The notes below the pieces were generated by a model, which worked only from the letters and a program-made list of their open reading frames with translations, was not told the DNA's origin and did not search any database. Below are positions 25,806-34,748 of a DNA stretch of 64,000 nt, in pieces. A program made the translations under genes and the position numbers. The stretch is from Akkermansiaceae bacterium UBA7331 (GTDB lineage Bacteria; Verrucomicrobiota; Verrucomicrobiia; Verrucomicrobiales; Akkermansiaceae): positions 64,922-128,921 of the forward strand of contig DKPP01000011.1 of NCBI GenBank assembly GCA_002471255.1, in the 5' to 3' direction. Position 1 is the first letter of the stretch; every line of letters starts with the position of its first letter.

Positions 25806-27173
25806 TTAAAAACAATTGTTCATAAGGAGTTCCATTCGGGCGGAACGGCTGCCTTTAAAGAGGATGATGTCTCCGGCTACAACGTGTTCTTTGATCCAAT
25901 CGGCTGCTTGATCGGCATCATTGAAATGTAAGGCATGAGTTTTGCTGCCTTGTGTAATGGCCTCAGAAATACGCGAGGCTTCATTGCCAATAGTGATTAC
26001 TTGGTCAATGTGGAGTTTTTGGGCTTCTTGCCCAACTAAAGTATGTCCTTTATCGGAAAAATGGCCTAATTCTCCCATTTTGCCCAAAACAGCTATTCTC
26101 TTGCCGGTCGTAGGCATATCTTTAAGCGTTTTTAAAGCTGCCTTCATTGAGTCCGGATTGGCATTGTAGGTGTCATCAATAATCGTGATTCCTTTGACCA
26201 CTTTACAATGAAGACGACCTGCTGTTAGGGTGGTATTTTTAAGTCCCTTTGCGATCATTTCGGGCGTTAATCCCGCTTTCCACGCGATGGCTGCCGCAAG
26301 TAACGCATTGCAAACCATGTGTTCTCCCTGTACAGGGATGAATAGTTCTATTTCTTCCCAATTTGGGATGCATAGGGTAAAGGTGGTGCCGGTGGCTGAA
26401 GCTTGAAGGTTTTTCGCTTGTACTACGCCTTGCTCGATACCGACGCTGAGTAAAGCGGCATCGGTACATGATTCAATGTAAGCGGCAAAATCGCAATGTG
26501 CCGGATAGGCGAGTGCCCCCATTTTAGGCAAAGAATGAGCCAAAGTGCATTTTTCTTCGGCGATAGCTTCTCTGGTACCAAGAAACTCGATATGAGAGGT
26601 TCCTATGCTGGTAATGATTCCAAACTTAGGTTGTACCATCTTGCAAAGAGGCAGTAATTCTCCTGCATGGTTCATGCCCATTTCCCAAATGGCAAATTGA
26701 TCTTCGGGAGTCGCTTGTAAAATGCTTAAAGGTACACCGATATGGTTATTTAAATTACCTAAGGTTGCCGTTGTTTTTCCTGCTTCTCGGAAGATGGCTG
26801 AGGTAAAATCTTTAGTGGAAGTTTTGCCATTTGAGCCTGTCAATCCCACAACGGTTAAGTTGTTAAGCTGATTTCGCCACCAAGTAGCCAACAGTTGTAA
26901 CGCCTCTAAAACATGATCCACCAAAATGACTGCACAGGAAGGATCAATGCCCGGAGCGATCTGTGATACGACTACCACAGATGCTGCTTGCGATGCCTCA
27001 GGAGCAAATGAGTTCCCATCGAAATTTTCGCCACCAAGGGCAAAAAATACCGAATGGGGGATGATTTTCCTGCTATCCGTACATACGCCACCGGAGGCAA
27101 GCCGATCGGAAGGTCCCGAAATCAATTTGCCTTGTACGATATTGCAAATACTTAAAGCAGGTAGGGAAATCAT
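25806..27173 (-). CDS. murF: MurF, UDP-MurNAc-tripeptide--D-Ala-D-Ala ligase
   Basis: A 455-residue Mur ligase that completes the pentapeptide. The start overlaps the murE stop by 4 bp. Marks are the N-terminal VCTDSRKIIPHSVFFAL uridine-site region, P-loop LTGSNGKTSTKDF, the EMGMNHAGEL block specific to MurF and DDTYNANPDSMKAAL. Length is normal. Confidence 0.96.
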   Translation of the reverse strand: MISLPALSICNIVQGKLISGPSDRLASGGVCTDSRKIIPHSVFFALGGENFDGNSFAPEASQAASVVVVSQIAPGIDPSCAVILVDHVLEALQLLATWWRNQLNNLTVVGLTGSNGKTSTKDFTSAIFREAGKTTATLGNLNNHIGVPLSILQATPEDQFAIWEMGMNHAGELLPLCKMVQPKFGIITSIGTSHIEFLGTREAIAEEKCTLAHSLPKMGALAYPAHCDFAAYIESCTDAALLSVGIEQGVVQAKNLQASATGTTFTLCIPNWEEIELFIPVQGEHMVCNALLAAAIAWKAGLTPEMIAKGLKNTTLTAGRLHCKVVKGITIIDDTYNANPDSMKAALKTLKDMPTTGKRIAVLGKMGELGHFSDKGHTLVGQEAQKLHIDQVITIGNEASRISEAITQGSKTHALHFNDADQAADWIKEHVVAGDIILFKGSRSARMELLMNNCF

Positions 27174-28678
27174 GATTGTAATTTGTTAAAATGTTCTTCA
27201 CGAAGGCGGAATGCCTTTAAGACGCAAGACACGTCGCTAAATGGAAGTGTTTCATCACCGATGATTTGATAGCTTTCGTGTCCTTTACCGGCGATGAGGA
27301 TGGTATCGCCTGCTTGGGCTTCCATAATAGCGGCTGTAATTGCTTGATCACGGTCAGGAATCACCACGCGACCTTTAGCCGGCATCCCTGCCAAAATTTG
27401 CTTAATAATGGTGTCAGGATTTTCGCTGCGAGGATTGTCGGAAGTAACTACACACAAAGATGATAAGGCTGCTGCTGCTTTACCCATAAGAGGGCGTTTT
27501 TCCGCGTCACGATCGCCACCGCAACCAAATACGGTGATTAAACGATCTGAGGTAAGATCTTTTAGCGTGCGGCATACATTAGAAATCGCATCAGGAGTGT
27601 GTGCGTAATCAATGAAGATTTGGAATCCACGAGCGTGAGGAATCAATTCCATGCGACCGGGCACTTGAGGGATTTTGGTAAGATGGGTGATAACGTCACG
27701 AATAGGAATGCCTACGGAAACTGTAGCAGCCAAGGCTCCTAAGCAGTTGTACATGTTGAACTTGCCAATCAATGGTACACGTACCAAATAGGTTTTGCCT
27801 TTGTAATCCAATTTGAACTCACTTGAGCGTGCCGTGCTTTGGTGGAAAGTCATGCGGAAATCGGCGCCAATACTGCAACCGAAGGTTTTCACATTCATTT
27901 TGTCGCCAATCATTTCTACTAAACGCTTACCGTAAGGATCATCAATATTAATAATAGCGGTAGGCTTGCGTTTGCCTTTCGTTTCACGGCACAATTGAGC
28001 AAAGATTTTTGCCTTCGCCATGAAATAATTTTCCATGTTACCATGATAATCTAAATGATCTTGGGTCAAATTGGTGAAGATCATCGCATCAAACTCGATG
28101 CCGGAAACACGGTCTTGATCGATAGCATGTGAAGAAACTTCCATAGCTACGCCACGGCAACCATTTTTGCGCATTTGAGCCAATAAAGCTTGTAATTCGA
28201 TTGGTCCCGGAGTGGTTTGAGTGGCAGTTTCCGAAGTAGATCCGTTATCGTTGACGATGGTGCCGATTAAACCTGCACGGAACCATTCCTTTTTCATGAT
28301 GGAGTGTGCGATATAGGCACTGGTGGTTTTTCCATTGGTGCCGGTGACGCCAATCACTCTAAGGTCTTTTGATGGGAACTCATAAAAAGCGGAGGCTACT
28401 AAGCCTAATGCTTCACGAGTATTGTTGACTTCCACCCATGTTACACCGGCAGCTCTTGCTTCTTTGGTGCATGGGATTTCAGCAATAATGGCTACGGCTC
28501 CTTGCTGAATCGCTTGATCGATGAAACGATGACCATCAAGCTTGGTGCCTTTGATGGCTACATAACAAGATTGAGGTGCAACCTCACGACTGTCACAGAC
28601 TACCTTGGTGATTTCTACCTTGGCATTGCCGGTGACGGATGGCTTGATAAGGGGCTTGATAATGGATTCTAAAGTCAT
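27170..28678 (-). CDS. murE: MurE, meso-diaminopimelate-adding ligase
   Basis: A 502-residue Mur ligase adding the third stem residue. The start MTLESIIKPL at 28678 is chosen because it gives the normal N-terminus and sits 7 bp after the ftsI stop; a longer ORF would run 38 codons into ftsI. The P-loop is VTGTNGKTTSAYI. The substrate-selecting motif is DNPR at 414-417, which in the family indicates meso-DAP rather than lysine, as expected for a Gram-negative wall. Confidence 0.96.
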   Translation of the reverse strand: MTLESIIKPLIKPSVTGNAKVEITKVVCDSREVAPQSCYVAIKGTKLDGHRFIDQAIQQGAVAIIAEIPCTKEARAAGVTWVEVNNTREALGLVASAFYEFPSKDLRVIGVTGTNGKTTSAYIAHSIMKKEWFRAGLIGTIVNDNGSTSETATQTTPGPIELQALLAQMRKNGCRGVAMEVSSHAIDQDRVSGIEFDAMIFTNLTQDHLDYHGNMENYFMAKAKIFAQLCRETKGKRKPTAIINIDDPYGKRLVEMIGDKMNVKTFGCSIGADFRMTFHQSTARSSEFKLDYKGKTYLVRVPLIGKFNMYNCLGALAATVSVGIPIRDVITHLTKIPQVPGRMELIPHARGFQIFIDYAHTPDAISNVCRTLKDLTSDRLITVFGCGGDRDAEKRPLMGKAAAALSSLCVVTSDNPRSENPDTIIKQILAGMPAKGRVVIPDRDQAITAAIMEAQAGDTILIAGKGHESYQIIGDETLPFSDVSCVLKAFRLREEHFNKLQS

Positions 28679-28685
28679 ATGTCTG

Positions 28686-30809
28686 TTATCTGCGAGATCT
28701 TGATGATGTGGACGATGATGGTTTGTTTCTCCCCGACGTCGTGCGTGACGTAGTGGAAACGGATTTTGTTTCAAAAGCTTTAGTCGTAACATCTGCCGAT
28801 TTGGGGATGTTTAATGCGACTGCGAGTCGAGTGGCTATGTTCTTAAAGATGGGGGCGCCAACCGTACCACCTCCGGGTTTGCAATCTTTTGGCTTCGGAT
28901 AATTCACGACGATCAAACATACAAATGCCGGATTTTCCGCAGGCATCATTCCTACAAATGATACGGTATAAGCATTTGGGGCATATCCTCCCCCTGCGCT
29001 TACTCGGTGTGCGGTACCTGTTTTGCCGCCTACATTGTATCCTTCTACGCGCGAGCGCGTCGCCGTGCCACCTTCTTGGGTCACAGACAGCAGAGCTTGT
29101 TTCATTTGCTTAGCTGTCTCAGGTTTCATGACACGACAAACCTCTTCGTTTTTGTTAGGAATGTATGTGTAATCGTCTGTGTAAAATCCTTCGATGATTT
29201 TTGGCTTCATTCTTACACCGTCATTTGCAATGGCAGCATAAGCCATGGCTACTTGTAAAGGAGTAACCATCAATGAATAACCAAAACTAATGCGGGAGAA
29301 ATTAACATAATTGCTTCCGTCTTGCATTAACCCTCTGGATTCGCCGGGCAAATCAATACCAGATTTTTCGATAAAACCAAAGCGTTTTAAATAATCTTTG
29401 TAAACACTCCAGCCTGCTGATCGGGAAACAAAAAATGCACCGGGGTTGCTGGACTTTTTCAAGACTTCGTAAACCTTGAGATATCCGTAGCTTCGAGGGT
29501 GGTCAGAGACCGGTTTAGAGCCGGGAATAGGGATGGCAAAACAAGGTACGCTTGTTTGAAATGATAATTTACCGGAATCAACGGCTGCCGTAACACCGAC
29601 GATTTTAAAAGTAGATCCCGGTTCGTACGCTGTCTGGATGGCATGATTCACTAGACCGTCTTGCACGCCCTCAAAGGTATTGAGGTTATAATGAGGTCTA
29701 TTGGCCATTGCTAAGATGCCACCGGTTTTGGGCTCCACAATAATGGCCGTACCACTTTCGGCATTGAAATGTTTCAGTCCTGCTTCCAGCTCTTGCTCGA
29801 CGATGGTTTGTACCGCCATATTGAGGGTAAGCTTAACGTTGATGCCATCAATAGGTTTTTTGAAACGAGCATCGGCAGATGGAATAATCTTACCACGATT
29901 ATCGGTGCGATAGACATTGATGCCCGGTACGCCGGTCAAATAAGAGTCGAGGCTCCTTTCCAATCCTGCTAAGGCAATAGGTTTGAGACTATTGGTGTCA
30001 GGGAAACCTAAATATCCGATGAGATGTGTGGCACAAATAGGGGAGGGATAAGATCTTTTAGCCGACGTTTCAAAAGTGATGCCCTCTACTTGAGCTTTTT
30101 GTAAAGCCTCTTTGATTTGTTCGACCTTTTCTTCAGTTAGATCTTTGGCTAAAACAACGCGACCACGTCGCTTTTCACGACCCGGTTGCACAATTTTATC
30201 GTAAATTTCTACAGTGGTAGTCTCCGGCAGCAGGGGAGCAATGACTTCGGATGCATATTTTGCATACGCTTTGAAGTATTCTTCCGATTTTTCCGCATCG
30301 TAGAGTTTTTTCAGTTTCTCTCGTGCTCTATCGACTCCCTCAGGTGCTTTTTCAGGTTCTTCTAATAAGACCTTAGCGAGATTATATGCCTTACCTTCTT
30401 TCGTTTCGGCTACAGCTTCACGTAGTAATCGTTCTCGATAACGTAAAACAAGTTTGTCTTGTTCTCGGGTGGTCTTTTTTTCCTTCCATTCCTCAGAATG
30501 CATGGCAATGGAATATGCCAAACCGTAACTATTCTTTTTAGGATCTTGTAAATAGTATAAGTCGGCAATCAAATGTGAAGAACGAGTGTTATTCGTAAGA
30601 ATTTCCTCATTGCAATCCATTAATCTGCCTCGTTCAGGCTCGATTATTTCTGTTCTGAGACGTCCTCCTTGTATCTCATACGCATGCTTTCCCTCGTTTT
30701 TTAATTGGACTTTAACAAGATTCCAAGTGAGCCAACTGGTTACAGTACAGGCTACGATGCCTAATAAGAAACATCGCTTAGCAAAGACTGACTGTTCGGA
30801 AAAAAGCAT
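28686..30809 (-). CDS. ftsI: FtsI/PBP3-like division transpeptidase
   Basis: A 707-residue class B penicillin-binding protein that cross-links septal peptidoglycan. It has one N-terminal membrane helix (about 11-30), a charged, helical insertion between ~90 and 230 with many Lys/Glu, a pedestal domain, and a transpeptidase domain with STFK (Ser399, Lys402), SSN and KTG (Lys596). There is no PASTA domain; the C-terminus instead ends in a ~30-residue Ser/Thr/Arg tail (STTSRTTSGRNKPSSSTS). It is larger than E. coli FtsI (588). Position between ftsL and murE supports the division role. Confidence 0.94.
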   Translation of the reverse strand: MLFSEQSVFAKRCFLLGIVACTVTSWLTWNLVKVQLKNEGKHAYEIQGGRLRTEIIEPERGRLMDCNEEILTNNTRSSHLIADLYYLQDPKKNSYGLAYSIAMHSEEWKEKKTTREQDKLVLRYRERLLREAVAETKEGKAYNLAKVLLEEPEKAPEGVDRAREKLKKLYDAEKSEEYFKAYAKYASEVIAPLLPETTTVEIYDKIVQPGREKRRGRVVLAKDLTEEKVEQIKEALQKAQVEGITFETSAKRSYPSPICATHLIGYLGFPDTNSLKPIALAGLERSLDSYLTGVPGINVYRTDNRGKIIPSADARFKKPIDGINVKLTLNMAVQTIVEQELEAGLKHFNAESGTAIIVEPKTGGILAMANRPHYNLNTFEGVQDGLVNHAIQTAYEPGSTFKIVGVTAAVDSGKLSFQTSVPCFAIPIPGSKPVSDHPRSYGYLKVYEVLKKSSNPGAFFVSRSAGWSVYKDYLKRFGFIEKSGIDLPGESRGLMQDGSNYVNFSRISFGYSLMVTPLQVAMAYAAIANDGVRMKPKIIEGFYTDDYTYIPNKNEEVCRVMKPETAKQMKQALLSVTQEGGTATRSRVEGYNVGGKTGTAHRVSAGGGYAPNAYTVSFVGMMPAENPAFVCLIVVNYPKPKDCKPGGGTVGAPIFKNIATRLAVALNIPKSADVTTKAFETKSVSTTSRTTSGRNKPSSSTSSRSRR

Positions 30810-30836
30810 GTTGAGCTATAATCTGGTCGGCTGTTA

Positions 30837-31178
30837 CTAATTGGATGCCACGGCGCGAGGTGTTTGATGTGTATCAATAATTTGCAGTTGTTCGTTTTCG
30901 ATAGGTTGCAACACTGAGTTTCCATCAGTTAATTTTGCCTTAATCGCCCAGTGGGAAGTTAGAGAAATCTTTTTAGAACGATAAAACTCTTCAGTCATGC
31001 GGCAAGAATTGATCTCGCTTTCCAATTGCTTAATTTCACGCACCACTTTTACTTGCTCGTTTTTCAAAATGCCAAAAGTAATGCCGGCTCCGCAAAGCAG
31101 AGTCGAAAAGCCTATAAGCCAAAGAACAAGGCTGATGTTAAGCTGGTTGGCTGTGTAACGTTTTTTGATACGCTTCAT
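30837..31178 (-). CDS. ftsL: FtsL-like bitopic division protein
   Basis: A 113-residue protein with a basic cytoplasmic tip (MKRIKKRYTANQ), one membrane helix (about 13-37) and a short coiled-coil region (LKNEQVKVVREIKQLESEINS). This topology plus the slot between rsmH and ftsI fits FtsL, which with FtsB and FtsQ activates FtsWI. FtsL sequences are poorly conserved, so the call rests on context and topology. Confidence 0.75.
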   Translation of the reverse strand: MKRIKKRYTANQLNISLVLWLIGFSTLLCGAGITFGILKNEQVKVVREIKQLESEINSCRMTEEFYRSKKISLTSHWAIKAKLTDGNSVLQPIENEQLQIIDTHQTPRAVASN

Positions 31179-31193
31179 GGTGGGTCGGGTGAG

Positions 31194-32753
31194 TTAGATC
31201 CTTTCTACGCCTCTTAATTTAGCGCTTCGGGATCGTGGGTTATCGTGAATTTCTTGGTCAGTCGCAATGATTGGCTTTTTCGTCAGATTCTTAAAGTAAT
31301 AGAGTGGATTGGGTTTTGGTTCAGGCCATTCCGGACGGTCGATTTCGGGTCTGCTGCACAGATCGAAGTATTGTTTTACTCGTCGATCTTCCAAACTATG
31401 GAAGGTGATGATGGCTAGGCGTCCTTGAGGGGCAAGCAATGAAGCGGAATCTTCTAGAAGTCTGTCAAGAGCTCCCAGTTCGTCATTGACGGCGATTCTT
31501 AATGCTTGGAAGGAACGGGTGGCAGGGTGTTGTTTACCTTTGCGCGGTAAAACGCTCTCGATAATACTTGCCAGTTGTCCTGTTGTGGTGATTCGACTAT
31601 TGCTACGGGCTTTGACGATGGCTCGAGCGATGGCTCGAGAAGCACGTTCTTCACCATATTGCCAAATAATATCGGCGATATCTTTTTCGTCGTAATTATT
31701 GATGAGATCTTCTGCTGAAAAGCGAGCTGACGTATCCATTCTCATGTCAAGAGGGCCATTTTCGCGGAAGGAAAATCCACGCTCTGCCTTATCTACCTGA
31801 TGAGATGAGATACCTAAATCGGCAATGATACCGTCAACTTGAGATACGCCTTCATCTGCGAGTAATTGCTTGATGTCGCTAAAATTACCGGCAATTGCTT
31901 TGAATCGATCTCCAAATTGAGCTAATTTAGCTGATGCGGCGCAGCGAGCCTCAGCATCTTGGTCGATTCCCCATACGGTAGCTCCTTTTTCGAGCATTTT
32001 GCGTGTATGACCGCCGCCACCAAGGGTGCAGTCAATAATCAATTTGCCCGGACCTGCTTGAACCAAATCTACCGTCTCATTTAATAAAACGGTAATATGA
32101 TGGAAATCGATTTCTTCAGTAGGAGTATCGGCTTGAGAGGCATCTTGCTCGGATTGTCTTGGCTTACCCTTAGCTACTTCTTCTTTTATGGCACGGTTAT
32201 AGGCATAATACTGAGGGGCTAAAAATGCTTCAGTATAATAGAGTGGGGACCATGCGGAAGCGTCTTGATTGCCTAGCCACTCGCTTATTAGTGAATCTAA
32301 CCCTTGCTCACCATTAATGCTTAATAATAAGTGAAGGTGATTGTTAAAAACGCCACAAAGATGCAAATCACAATGAGGGTTGTTTGCCCAAGAATCGGCA
32401 ATTTCTCTCATAGCTTCATCAGACATTAAAGAGGCATTTGACTGAGTTAAGGTCTCTTCAATACGTGATTGAAATAAATTTTTCAGTTGATCGGAAAGAC
32501 CTGCCAGTTTGCCGTATGATCCTTTTTGTCCTGCTAAAGCCATCTCTGCCAAAATGTCTTTTTTCTCAGCTTGCCATGATTGAATGGTATCGTCACTGAG
32601 TGCATCCCCTGTCCACAATGTTACCAAATACGCCGTGGTCTCCGGTTTTGATCCGGTATCATAACAGTTCCCCTGATCTGTGCTGAAAACACTAAGGGCG
32701 TGTTTTGGCACAAAGCTTGGGCGATCTGTTGATGTATTAGGCGTAGATGACAT
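31194..32753 (-). CDS. rsmH: RsmH 16S rRNA methyltransferase with N-terminal RAYT/HUH-like domain
   Basis: A 519-residue fusion. Residues ~218-519 are a normal RsmH, which N4-methylates C1402 of 16S rRNA: HHITVLLNETVD, SAM loop IDCTLGGGGHTRKML, DQDAEA, ADLGISSHQVDKAERGFSF and ITFHSLEDRRVKQYF. Residues ~1-200 are not part of RsmH. They resemble REP-associated tyrosine transposases (Y1/HUH family): YLVTLWTGDALSDDTIQSWQ near the start, then CGVFNNHLHLLLS with an HxH at 139-141, as in the family's NHVHLL motif. A Tyr-rich stretch QYYAYNRAIKEE at 181-192 could hold a nucleophile. No Met exists just before residue 218, so RsmH can only be made as part of the fusion. It lies 18 bp after mraZ. Confidence 0.9.
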   Translation of the reverse strand: MSSTPNTSTDRPSFVPKHALSVFSTDQGNCYDTGSKPETTAYLVTLWTGDALSDDTIQSWQAEKKDILAEMALAGQKGSYGKLAGLSDQLKNLFQSRIEETLTQSNASLMSDEAMREIADSWANNPHCDLHLCGVFNNHLHLLLSINGEQGLDSLISEWLGNQDASAWSPLYYTEAFLAPQYYAYNRAIKEEVAKGKPRQSEQDASQADTPTEEIDFHHITVLLNETVDLVQAGPGKLIIDCTLGGGGHTRKMLEKGATVWGIDQDAEARCAASAKLAQFGDRFKAIAGNFSDIKQLLADEGVSQVDGIIADLGISSHQVDKAERGFSFRENGPLDMRMDTSARFSAEDLINNYDEKDIADIIWQYGEERASRAIARAIVKARSNSRITTTGQLASIIESVLPRKGKQHPATRSFQALRIAVNDELGALDRLLEDSASLLAPQGRLAIITFHSLEDRRVKQYFDLCSRPEIDRPEWPEPKPNPLYYFKNLTKKPIIATDQEIHDNPRSRSAKLRGVERI

Positions 32754-32771
32754 GAGGTAAATAAAAACAGG

Positions 32772-33224
32772 TTAGAAAATGGCGAACATATTGTTGATGT
32801 CCATCGTAGAAAGGCGGGTCTTTTCTTCTGCCTCTTCAAATAAAGTCGGTTCCCAGAGTTCGAAATATTCCCCGCGGCTGGCAATTTTTACAAGGGACTC
32901 GATTTTGGCATGTTCAGCTAAATTTTTTGGAACTAGCAATTTTCCTTGTGAATTGACGAGGCACTCAACGCTGTTAGCGTACATTCTACCGATGTAGGCA
33001 TCTTTAGCGGCGAAGCTGAAATCGGAAGCTTTGATTTGCTCGACGATTTGTAAAAAGCATTGCTGTGTATAGACTTTAATGGTGGGAAGTCCTTCTCGAG
33101 ATGAGGAAAGAAGAAGCAAAGGAGTATCATCACTTGGTCTCCAATCTCCAGGAATGGCTATCCTGTTCTTGGGATCAAGCTTGTGGGTCCATGAACCACA
33201 TGAATGATATGATACGTTTTGCAT
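32772..33224 (-). CDS. mraZ: MraZ, transcriptional regulator of the dcw cluster
   Basis: A 150-residue DNA-binding protein with two AbrB-like half-domains: THKLDPKNRIAIPGDWR (about 13-30) and NSQGKLLVPKNLAEHAKI (about 101-118). MraZ forms rings and binds repeats upstream of its own gene, controlling the first dcw promoter. It is the first gene of the operon, and four spaced repeat boxes lie just upstream. Length is normal (about 145-155). Confidence 0.93.
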   Translation of the reverse strand: MQNVSYHSCGSWTHKLDPKNRIAIPGDWRPSDDTPLLLLSSSREGLPTIKVYTQQCFLQIVEQIKASDFSFAAKDAYIGRMYANSVECLVNSQGKLLVPKNLAEHAKIESLVKIASRGEYFELWEPTLFEEAEEKTRLSTMDINNMFAIF

Positions 33225-33233
33225 AAGGTCGAA

Positions 33234-33269
33234 TACACTTAGGGGTACAGTCAGTACACTTCAATACAC
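33234..33269 (-). promoter_or_regulatory. MraZ-box array upstream of mraZ
   Basis: On the minus strand three AAGTGTA units and one degenerate CTGTA unit occur; on the plus strand the TACAC/TACAG cores begin at 33234, 33246, 33255 and 33265. Near-10-bp spacing puts them on one DNA face, as known for MraZ operators. The units resemble the AAAGTG(T/G) boxes reported in Mycoplasma more than the TGGG boxes of E. coli. Confidence 0.7.
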
Positions 33270-33281
33270 TTTAAATGTCAA
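33253..33281 (-). promoter_or_regulatory. Promoter of the dcw operon
   Basis: Minus-strand TTGACA (plus 33276-33281) and TGTACT (plus 33253-33258) are 17 bp apart. Two of the MraZ-like boxes lie inside this promoter, suggesting direct control of RNA polymerase binding. The predicted leader is about 22 nt and has no Shine-Dalgarno. Confidence 0.6.
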
Positions 33282-33318
33282 TAGAACATTATCAAGAAAG
33301 TATGAAGATTCTAAATTT

Positions 33319-33336
33319 TATGACAAATTTGTCATA
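33319..33336. promoter_or_regulatory. Perfect 18-bp palindrome between mraZ and argD
   Basis: TATGACAAATTTGTCATA is a perfect palindrome about 95 bp upstream of mraZ and 132 bp upstream of argD. It has no T-tract and too little loop for a terminator, so a dimeric repressor or activator site is likelier. The regulator is unknown. Confidence 0.5.
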
Positions 33337-33467
33337 CTCAGTCATTTTTATAGGTCATAAAAGCATCGAATTCGGCTTTTTTGGGTACTTCTTTTAGGGT
33401 GGATAAAAAAAGTATTTACAGTCGAGGTGAAGAGGGCAAACTAAGGGGCATTAACATTTACGATCGT

Positions 33468-34721
33468 ATGAATATAGCAGAGAAATTTGAGCATTACGTA
33501 TTACCTACTTATGGTAGAATCCCTATTTCCATGGTCAGAGGGGAAGGGGCACGCCTTTGGGACAGTACCGGAAAGTGCTATTTAGATTTTTGTATGGGTA
33601 TTGCTACCTGTTCTTTGGGTCATTGCAATCCGATCGTAACAGAGGCATTACAAAAACAAGCTGCTACTTTGGTGCATTGTTCCAATTTGTATTTCATCCC
33701 TCAACAAGCTGATTTAGCTGAGTTTATCGTGACTCGTTGCGTGGAATTGCCGGGTAAGGTATTCTTCTCAAATAGTGGAGCCGAATCCAACGATGGTATG
33801 ATCAAGGTCGCCCGCCGATATGGTCATAGAAAGCCACAAGCAAATGGTGAACCCCGCTATGAGGTGTTGACTTTTAATCAATCCTTCCACGGTCGTACAT
33901 TAGGTAGTATGGCTGCAACCGGTCAGGATAAGATTAAAGCCGAGTTTGATCCGATGTTACATGGCTTCCGCCATTTACCATTTAATGATTTAGAAGCGGT
34001 GAAAGCCGCCATCGCTCCCGAAACTGTAGCTATCATGCTTGAGCCGGTTCAAGGTGAAGGTGGTGTGAACCCATGTACCCCTGAGTTTTTAAGAGGTTTG
34101 TCCGATTTATGTAAGCAACACGATTTGTTGTTGATGATCGATGAAGTGCAATGCGGTTTTGGTCGTTGTGGCGATATGATGGGTTGGCGTGCCGTGGCTC
34201 CTGAAGTAAAACCTGATGTGATTTCATGGGCTAAGGCTTTAGGTGGTGGTTTTCCTATTGGTGGTTTTTGGGTAAGTGATCGCTCTATGAATGGTCAAGG
34301 TACGGAACTTTCTTCCATCATGGGACCCGGCTCTCATGGTTCCACTTATGGAGGTAATCCTTTGGCATCAACAGTTGCCCTAACCGTGCTTCGTGAAATC
34401 CATAGCAATCATTTGCCAAAGAGAGCTCAACAAGTAGGCGAACGCATCAAAAACGGAGTGATGGAGATGAACTCTCCTTTGGTATCCGGCGTGAGAGGTC
34501 TTGGTGCTTTAATCGGAATAGGAATCAAGCCCGATATGCTTGAGATCCAAGAAGGAGCAACGATTGCCTCTACCGTAGTAGATGCTCTCCGTGACGGTGG
34601 TTTGCTTGCCGTGCCGGCCGGTCCTGAGACAGTGCGTTTGTTACCACCTCTTAATGTGACTGATGATGAAGTAGATCAAGCTCTCGTGCTCATCAAGCGA
34701 GTCTTGAAATCGCTTTCTTAA
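33468..34721 (+). CDS. argD: Acetylornithine aminotransferase-like class III enzyme
   Basis: A 417-residue PLP enzyme of the ArgD group, which converts N-acetylglutamate semialdehyde to acetylornithine in arginine synthesis. The start MNIAEKFEHYVLPTYGR at 33468 is preferred; a TTG-type extension of 29 codons upstream lacks family similarity. It shows FSNSGAESNDGMIKVAR, EPVQGEGGVNPC, IDEVQCGFGR and the PLP lysine Lys256 in SWAKALGGGFPIGG. Class III members overlap in substrate, so ornithine or other omega-amino transfer is possible. The gene is divergent from mraZ, and an ACT-domain gene follows 27 bp on. Confidence 0.88.
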   Translation: MNIAEKFEHYVLPTYGRIPISMVRGEGARLWDSTGKCYLDFCMGIATCSLGHCNPIVTEALQKQAATLVHCSNLYFIPQQADLAEFIVTRCVELPGKVFFSNSGAESNDGMIKVARRYGHRKPQANGEPRYEVLTFNQSFHGRTLGSMAATGQDKIKAEFDPMLHGFRHLPFNDLEAVKAAIAPETVAIMLEPVQGEGGVNPCTPEFLRGLSDLCKQHDLLLMIDEVQCGFGRCGDMMGWRAVAPEVKPDVISWAKALGGGFPIGGFWVSDRSMNGQGTELSSIMGPGSHGSTYGGNPLASTVALTVLREIHSNHLPKRAQQVGERIKNGVMEMNSPLVSGVRGLGALIGIGIKPDMLEIQEGATIASTVVDALRDGGLLAVPAGPETVRLLPPLNVTDDEVDQALVLIKRVLKSLS

Positions 34722-34748
34722 TAATTTTTAACCTACTGATGGAGAGAC

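Noticed and set aside
28678..28792. Longer murE start overlapping ftsI
   Set aside because: The extra 38 residues are Arg/His-rich translation of the ftsI tail in another frame; MurE similarity starts at MTLESI.
32621..32884. 87-codon minus-strand frame between mraZ and rsmH
   Set aside because: It overlaps both genes in another frame and has no similarity; overlaps of that extent are unlikely.
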